Shown: positions 59,817-64,000 of the stretch, one piece after another
How positions within the stretch are numbered: the first letter of the stretch is position 1
Layout: each line of letters starts with the position of its first letter
Origin: Helicobacter canadensis MIT 98-5491
GTDB taxonomy: Bacteria > Campylobacterota > Campylobacteria > Campylobacterales > Helicobacteraceae
Assembly: GCF_000162575.1 (NCBI RefSeq)
Contig: NZ_CM000776.2
Location: 1,559,846-1,623,845 of the forward strand
Reading direction: 5' to 3'
DNA length: 64,000 nt
Translations under genes and position numbers: made by a program
Notes under the pieces: generated by a model
What the model was told of the DNA's origin: nothing
Seen by the model: only the letters and a program-made list of their open reading frames with translations
The model's database searches: none

Positions 59817-60849
59817 ACAAAATGTCTTTGGATTCACGCTAAATTCTCTCAGCGATTCTCTAAAAGATTTTCCAAAATTCCGAGCCAAACAAATCTATCA
59901 TTGGCTTTATGTTCATTATGAAAATGATTTTGAAAAAATGGAGAATCTTCCAAAAAATTTGCGCGAATTTTTAAAAGAGAATTTTATAAGCAATGCAGTA
60001 GAAATTGCAAAAAAAGAACAAAGTAGCGATGGTAGCGTAAAATATCTTTTTAAAACTGCCGATAATCTCACTTATGAAGCTGTTTTTTTGAAAATGAAAG
60101 AAGATAAATTCACACTTTGTCTTTCATCACAAGTGGGTTGCAAAGTGGGTTGTAGTTTTTGTCTTACGGCTAAAGGTGGATTTGTAAGAAATCTTAATGC
60201 AGGAGAAATGGTTTATCAAGTCTTTGCTATTAAAAAAGATCAAAATATCCCAAGTAATAAGGCTGTAAATATAGTGTATATGGGAATGGGCGAACCACTT
60301 GATAATTTAGAAAATGTTACAAAATGCATTCAAATCTTATCAGAGCTTGATGGATTAAGTATTTCTCGCCGAAGACAAACTATCTCTACAAGTGGAATTG
60401 CACCTAAAATCAAAAAACTTGGAGCATTAGATTTAGGAGTGCAATTAGCTATATCACTCCACGCAGTTGATGATGAACTCCGCACGAAATTAATGCCCAT
60501 TAACAAAGCTTATAATATCCAAAATATTATTGATGAAGTGGTAGCTTTTCCTATTGATTCACGCAAAAGAGTAATGTTTGAATATTTAATGATTGATGGA
60601 ATCAATGATAGTTTAGAATGTGCTAAAAAACTTGTAGCACTGCTAAATAAAATCAAGGCTAAAGTTAATCTCATTTATTTTAATCCTCACGAAGGAAGTC
60701 TTTACAAACGACCAAGCAAAGAAAAAGTTGAAGCTTTTAGAGAATACTTACTCAAAAAAGGACTTTTATGCACAATTCGTGAATCTAAAGGTTTAGATAT
60801 TAGTGCTGCTTGCGGACAATTAAGAGAAAAGGAAATAGCAAATGCCTAG
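59809..60849 (+). CDS. rlmN: 23S rRNA/tRNA m2A methyltransferase RlmN
   Basis: 346 residues. Radical SAM motif [23 protein letters not shown], and the second conserved cysteine in AACGQLRE near the C-terminus. Methylates A2503 of 23S and A37 of tRNAs. Overlaps a small membrane-protein ORF by 8 nt. Confidence 0.96.
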   Translation: MDKQNVFGFTLNSLSDSLKDFPKFRAKQIYHWLYVHYENDFEKMENLPKNLREFLKENFISNAVEIAKKEQSSDGSVKYLFKTADNLTYEAVFLKMKEDKFTLCLSSQVGCKVGCSFCLTAKGGFVRNLNAGEMVYQVFAIKKDQNIPSNKAVNIVYMGMGEPLDNLENVTKCIQILSELDGLSISRRRQTISTSGIAPKIKKLGALDLGVQLAISLHAVDDELRTKLMPINKAYNIQNIIDEVVAFPIDSRKRVMFEYLMIDGINDSLECAKKLVALLNKIKAKVNLIYFNPHEGSLYKRPSKEKVEAFREYLLKKGLLCTIRESKGLDISAACGQLREKEIANA

Positions 60850-60934
60850 TCTAGATATTATTTTGCTTGTATTTTTAATTATCGTTTGTATCGTTGGTAT
60901 GAGTGCATTTTTATATTATGCCTACAAAAAATAA
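60842..60934 (+). CDS. Single-span 30-residue membrane protein
   Basis: ATG 60842 overlaps the end of rlmN, and AAGGAAATAGCA upstream gives a good ribosome binding site. The product is one hydrophobic helix ([21 protein letters not shown]) with a short KK tail. The overlap and RBS support translation. Function unknown. Confidence 0.55.
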   Translation: MPSLDIILLVFLIIVCIVGMSAFLYYAYKK

Positions 60935-60954
60935 TCAAAAATCAAAGGATTACA

Positions 60955-62064
60955 ATGTCTCAAATTCCCTATAATTTTTCAAATCAAAAGACTACTTTAG
61001 TTCATATTTGTTGTAGTGTAGATAGTCATCATTTTCTAACCCAACTTCAAAAACTCTATCCACAAAAACAATTTTGTGGCTTTTTTTATAATCCTAATAT
61101 TCATCCCTATGAAGAATATCTTATGCGTCTTAATGATGTCAAAAGAAGCTGTGAAATGTTAAAAATTCCATTGATTGAAGGGGAATATGATTTAGATTCG
61201 TGGCTTTGTGGCACAAAAGGTTTAGAAGATGAGCCAGAAAAAGGAGAACGATGTTCATATTGCTTTGATTATCGTCTAGAGAGGACAGCACAAATCGCAA
61301 AAGAAACGCATTGTGTAGAATTTACGACTACCTTACTTGCAAGCCCTATGAAATCTCAAAATGAGCTTTTTTCACAAGGCGAAATGATGGCAAAAAAACA
61401 TTCCCTTGATTTTCTACCCATTGATGTAAGAGGAAATGGCGGAACCAAAATTCAAAATGAACTTGCCAAAGAAGCTAATCTTTATCGCCAAAATTATTGC
61501 GGTTGTCTCTTTGCACTCACTAAGCAAAGAGAAAAAGCACAAAAAATTCCATTAGAGCTTGTTTCTACTCTCAATCTTCCAAAAGATTCACGCAATCTTC
61601 CTCTTTTACGCTTAAAAAATTTCCAAACGCGAGAATCTTTAGAAAATAACAATAAAACCTATCATATTATCAAAAGAAAAGTTCAAAAATACTGCCTTCT
61701 CAAAGGAATCTTAACTCAAGATTCAAAAACCATTCCTAGTTTTATTTGTAATCATTCTATGATTAACAAACCTACAAAAGCAAAAATAGAATTTTGGAAA
61801 GATGGAATCGGTTATGCTTCAAAAGAAGGAATTTTATTTTTAGAATTTGAGAAATTTAAAGATTTTATTCAACAAGATAGTTTTGAATCCCTTTTAACAA
61901 ATGGTTTAGATGAATCTTATCAATTATCTTTGCGACAAAAAATATATCCACAAGGATTTTTAACTTCTCCAATTCTTATTATCAAAGAAAAAATTATTGG
62001 AGAATTTAATTTAGAGATTCAATTTGCTTTGCAAGAAGAAATTATGGAAGATTTTATAGATTAG
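60955..62064 (+). CDS. queH: Epoxyqueuosine reductase QueH
   Basis: 369 residues from ATG 60955, chosen because AAAGGAT lies 7 nt before it and the QueH N-terminus (TTLVHICCSVDSHH) follows. CC (20-21), CSYCFDYR and NYCGC give the iron-sulfur cysteine sets of the DUF208 family. Reduces epoxyqueuosine to queuosine in tRNA. A C-terminal ~150-residue extension follows the core. Confidence 0.9.
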   Translation: MSQIPYNFSNQKTTLVHICCSVDSHHFLTQLQKLYPQKQFCGFFYNPNIHPYEEYLMRLNDVKRSCEMLKIPLIEGEYDLDSWLCGTKGLEDEPEKGERCSYCFDYRLERTAQIAKETHCVEFTTTLLASPMKSQNELFSQGEMMAKKHSLDFLPIDVRGNGGTKIQNELAKEANLYRQNYCGCLFALTKQREKAQKIPLELVSTLNLPKDSRNLPLLRLKNFQTRESLENNNKTYHIIKRKVQKYCLLKGILTQDSKTIPSFICNHSMINKPTKAKIEFWKDGIGYASKEGILFLEFEKFKDFIQQDSFESLLTNGLDESYQLSLRQKIYPQGFLTSPILIIKEKIIGEFNLEIQFALQEEIMEDFID

Positions 62065-62082
62065 ATTCTAAATCCCTTTTTT

Positions 62083-62112
62083 AAATAACTAAATTTTTAA
62101 ATTTAGTTATTT
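62083..62112. terminator. Bidirectional terminator between queH and dsbA
   Basis: Perfect 14-bp inverted repeat AAATAACTAAATTT / AAATTTAGTTATTT with a 2-nt loop and T-runs at both ends. The right arm contains the dsbA stop codon. Confidence 0.75.
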
Positions 62113-62751
62113 TGTAAGTAAATAATCAACTTTATAAATAAAATCTTCTACACCCTTTATTCCACTAGATAAAATCATATATTTTCCATTGATAATAAAA
62201 CTTGGAACCCCTTGAATCTCTGTATATTCCAACATACTCTGCCATTGTTTTAAGGCTTCTTTAGAAGTTTTAGTATCTAAAATTTCTTTATATTCTGTTT
62301 CAGAAATACCCAATATTTCTAAACCTTCTTTTAAAAAATCCTGTCTATTTGTCCAATTTTTTCTTTCTTTGTGAATGGCGTTGAAATAATGATTTAATAT
62401 TTTTTTATACAAAGAATCATTATCTTTTAATTCCAAACTTTTTTCCTTATCTTTAGCTAATGCCACAACTAAAATATTTGAAGTTTCTTCATGAATTGGA
62501 ATCGCAGCTGCCACATGATAAGGTAAAAACTCTACATTTTCTGGTAAAAACTCTAAAAGATTAGGGACAAAATTTGCATTATAATATGCACAATGCGGAC
62601 AACCAATGTTAAAAATCTCAATCACCTTATTTTGCATATTAGAAATAGGTTTATCTAATACAACATAATCTACATTTTCTTTTAAATCATTTGCCAAAAC
62701 TTGCAAACTAAATAAACAAATTCCAATCAGCCAAAGTTTTAAATTTTTCAT
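62107..62751 (-). CDS. Thiol:disulfide oxidoreductase DsbA-like
   Basis: 214 residues. Signal (LWLIGICLFSLQVLA), then a thioredoxin fold with active site CPHC (Cys51, Cys54 approx) and a helical insert, cis-Pro in QGVPSFIING. It introduces disulfides into periplasmic proteins. Overlaps thyX by 4 nt. The partner DsbB/DsbI is not in the window. Confidence 0.9.
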   Translation of the reverse strand: MKNLKLWLIGICLFSLQVLANDLKENVDYVVLDKPISNMQNKVIEIFNIGCPHCAYYNANFVPNLLEFLPENVEFLPYHVAAAIPIHEETSNILVVALAKDKEKSLELKDNDSLYKKILNHYFNAIHKERKNWTNRQDFLKEGLEILGISETEYKEILDTKTSKEALKQWQSMLEYTEIQGVPSFIINGKYMILSSGIKGVEDFIYKVDYLLTK

Positions 62752-63386
62752 AAATCTCCTTTATTTTTACAAATTAAATCTTCAAAGATAAATTGATGTT
62801 CCTTAGGAATATGATTATAAATTTCCAAAGCAAGATTCCTAATCTCCCATAATGCACTTTTAGAACTTCTTAAATGCAAGAAATTTTGCAAACTCCTAGC
62901 ATTAATACTCCAAGTCAATTCGGTTTTGTAAGATTCAGGCATTGCAAATTTTGCCAAATCATTACTGATATTATCTTTTAAAAGAATCCTAAGATTTTCT
63001 AATGCTTTGATAGAAGCTTCATTAACTTTTAGATTTTCAGTAAAAACTAAAAATTTCTCTGCTCTTTGTAAATTAGTTTCATCTATAGGAAGAAAACTTT
63101 CTTCTGTTTTTAATTCTTTTAGCGTGTAGCGGCTACTTTTAACACTCAAAGAAGCCATTCTATGTCTAGCTAACTCTTGAAGACAAGCTCTGGAAATACC
63201 TTGAATATAAAAAGTATAATTAAGATGTTCTAATGTGCTAGAATGTTTATATTTATTTCCTACCCTATCAATGAGTTCTCTATCTTTCTCTCCACCATTA
63301 TCGCTTTTATCAAAACTTTGCCAACAAGTTCGAATCGCTTGAGAACAAATATTTAAATTAGTATAACTTAATAAAGTAATATTCAT
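62748..63386 (-). CDS. thyX: FAD-dependent thymidylate synthase ThyX
   Basis: 212 residues with the ThyX signature RHRMASLSVKSSRY (near 78-91). Methylates dUMP using FAD and methylene-THF. It lies one base after ruvC and overlaps dsbA. Confidence 0.95.
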   Translation of the reverse strand: MNITLLSYTNLNICSQAIRTCWQSFDKSDNGGEKDRELIDRVGNKYKHSSTLEHLNYTFYIQGISRACLQELARHRMASLSVKSSRYTLKELKTEESFLPIDETNLQRAEKFLVFTENLKVNEASIKALENLRILLKDNISNDLAKFAMPESYKTELTWSINARSLQNFLHLRSSKSALWEIRNLALEIYNHIPKEHQFIFEDLICKNKGDL

Positions 63387-63387
63387 T

Positions 63388-63870
63388 TTAATCCTTATGT
63401 TGCAACTTTAACCTTTGGGCATGAGTAATAGCAATGGCAATAGCATCAGTAATATCTAAAGGTTTAATTTCACCCTTGATTCCTAAAATTCGCTTCACCA
63501 TAAAAGCAACTTGTTCTTTTTGTGCCTTTCCATTTCCTGTTAATGCCTTTTTAACCTGTAAAGGTGTATATTCTGTAAAATTACCTAATTCTTGTAAAAT
63601 TTTTAAACTCAAAGCTCCACGAAATTGAGCTAACTTTATTACCGTTTTGGGATTATAAGCATAAAAAATATCTTCAATAGCTACAGAATTGATTAGATGA
63701 TTCTTTAAAACCAAATCAATGCCTTCTACAAACTCTAAAATTTGGTGTTGTAAAATCCTTTCTTTAATTTTTATTAATCCTGCTTCTAACAAAGTTAGCG
63801 ATTCTTTTTTCATTTGAATAATGGCATATCCGCAATTCCGACTTCCTGGGTCAATCCCTAAAATATTCAA
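63388..63870 (-). CDS. ruvC: Holliday junction resolvase RuvC
   Basis: 160 residues from TTG 63870, chosen because AAGGAAAAT lies just upstream and the family N-terminus ([15 protein letters not shown]) follows immediately; a longer reading frame to 63945 adds unrelated residues. Catalytic Asp7 of GIDPG, Glu in AIEDIF and two C-terminal acidic residues (PLDITDAIA) are present. Cleaves Holliday junctions. Confidence 0.93.
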   Translation of the reverse strand: MNILGIDPGSRNCGYAIIQMKKESLTLLEAGLIKIKERILQHQILEFVEGIDLVLKNHLINSVAIEDIFYAYNPKTVIKLAQFRGALSLKILQELGNFTEYTPLQVKKALTGNGKAQKEQVAFMVKRILGIKGEIKPLDITDAIAIAITHAQRLKLQHKD

Positions 63871-63951
63871 AATTTTCCTTCTAAATAAATTAAGAAAAAT
63901 GTAATCATATAAAAATTTTAGTAATTGTTGGATAAAATTAATCAAAATTAT

Positions 63952-63980
63952 TATTCACATTCTATTCACATAATGTGAAT
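63952..63980. promoter_or_regulatory. Palindrome upstream of ruvC (possible operator)
   Basis: ATTCACATAATGTGAAT (63964-63980) is a symmetric 8-1-8 inverted repeat; a further half site ATTCACAT lies at about 63954-63961. This may be a regulator site for the next upstream gene or for ruvC. No name is assigned. Confidence 0.4.
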
Positions 63981-64000
63981 AAACTAAAAGTGAGGTTAGT

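Overview
The window looks like a chromosomal segment of a Helicobacter-type member of the Campylobacterota. It is AT-rich, with extended -10 promoters of the TATGCTATAAT kind. It carries a Campylobacter-type II-C CRISPR system, pglDEF sugar genes, a Cts-type DNA-uptake/type II secretion operon, monomeric isocitrate dehydrogenase, BioG-type biotin synthesis and fused SdaA. Genus-level placement is inference from gene content and protein style; no alignment was run.

Layout. 1-5450 is a CRISPR/accessory island: the 3' end of cas9, cas1, cas2, a tracrRNA on the minus strand and a 3-repeat array. A small exported-peptide operon follows: a protein with a broken Sec signal and a double-glycine leader, an unknown protein, a periplasmic C39 peptidase and a truncated outer-membrane protein. 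The island is closed by an inverted second copy of the tracrRNA with its own 2-repeat array. A perfect 196-bp inverted repeat (1575-1770 and 5210-5405) brackets about 3.4 kb. 5451-6440 is AT-rich and non-coding, with a perfect 150-bp tandem duplication. 6447-11480 is a complete rRNA operon on the minus strand (16S, tRNA-Ile, tRNA-Ala, 23S, 5S).

11805-12228 is a second perfect tandem duplication, covering the promoter and first 12 codons of an EamA transporter. 13044-17648 (minus) makes UDP-diNAc-bacillosamine (pglD, pglE, pglF) and adds a glycosyltransferase. 17899-30578 is mostly housekeeping: lgt, an ABC-F ATPase, cmoB, yceI, a radical SAM enzyme, murJ, a FapA-like protein, ruvA, rimO and tilS. 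30567-35364 (minus) holds bcp, folB, an Mla-type lipid transport operon and a thiol:disulfide protein. 35437-42142 (minus) together with 42239-43646 (plus) form a divergent competence pseudopilus cluster. 43696-53443 contains serine uptake and degradation, biotin synthesis (bioD; bioF-bioG-bioC), carA, an EI24-type protein and dnaB. 53616-55802 is idh.

55982-57703 is a type II restriction-modification pair in which both genes are broken: one nonsense codon in the methylase, and one frameshift plus one nonsense codon in the nuclease. argG, an S4-domain protein, rlmN, queH, dsbA, thyX and ruvC complete the window.

The most unusual parts are the inverted-repeat-bracketed CRISPR module with duplicated tracrRNA, the CRISPR repeat that ends an outer-membrane protein ORF, and the signal-peptide plus GG-leater (double-glycine leader) and periplasmic C39 peptidase operon inside it.
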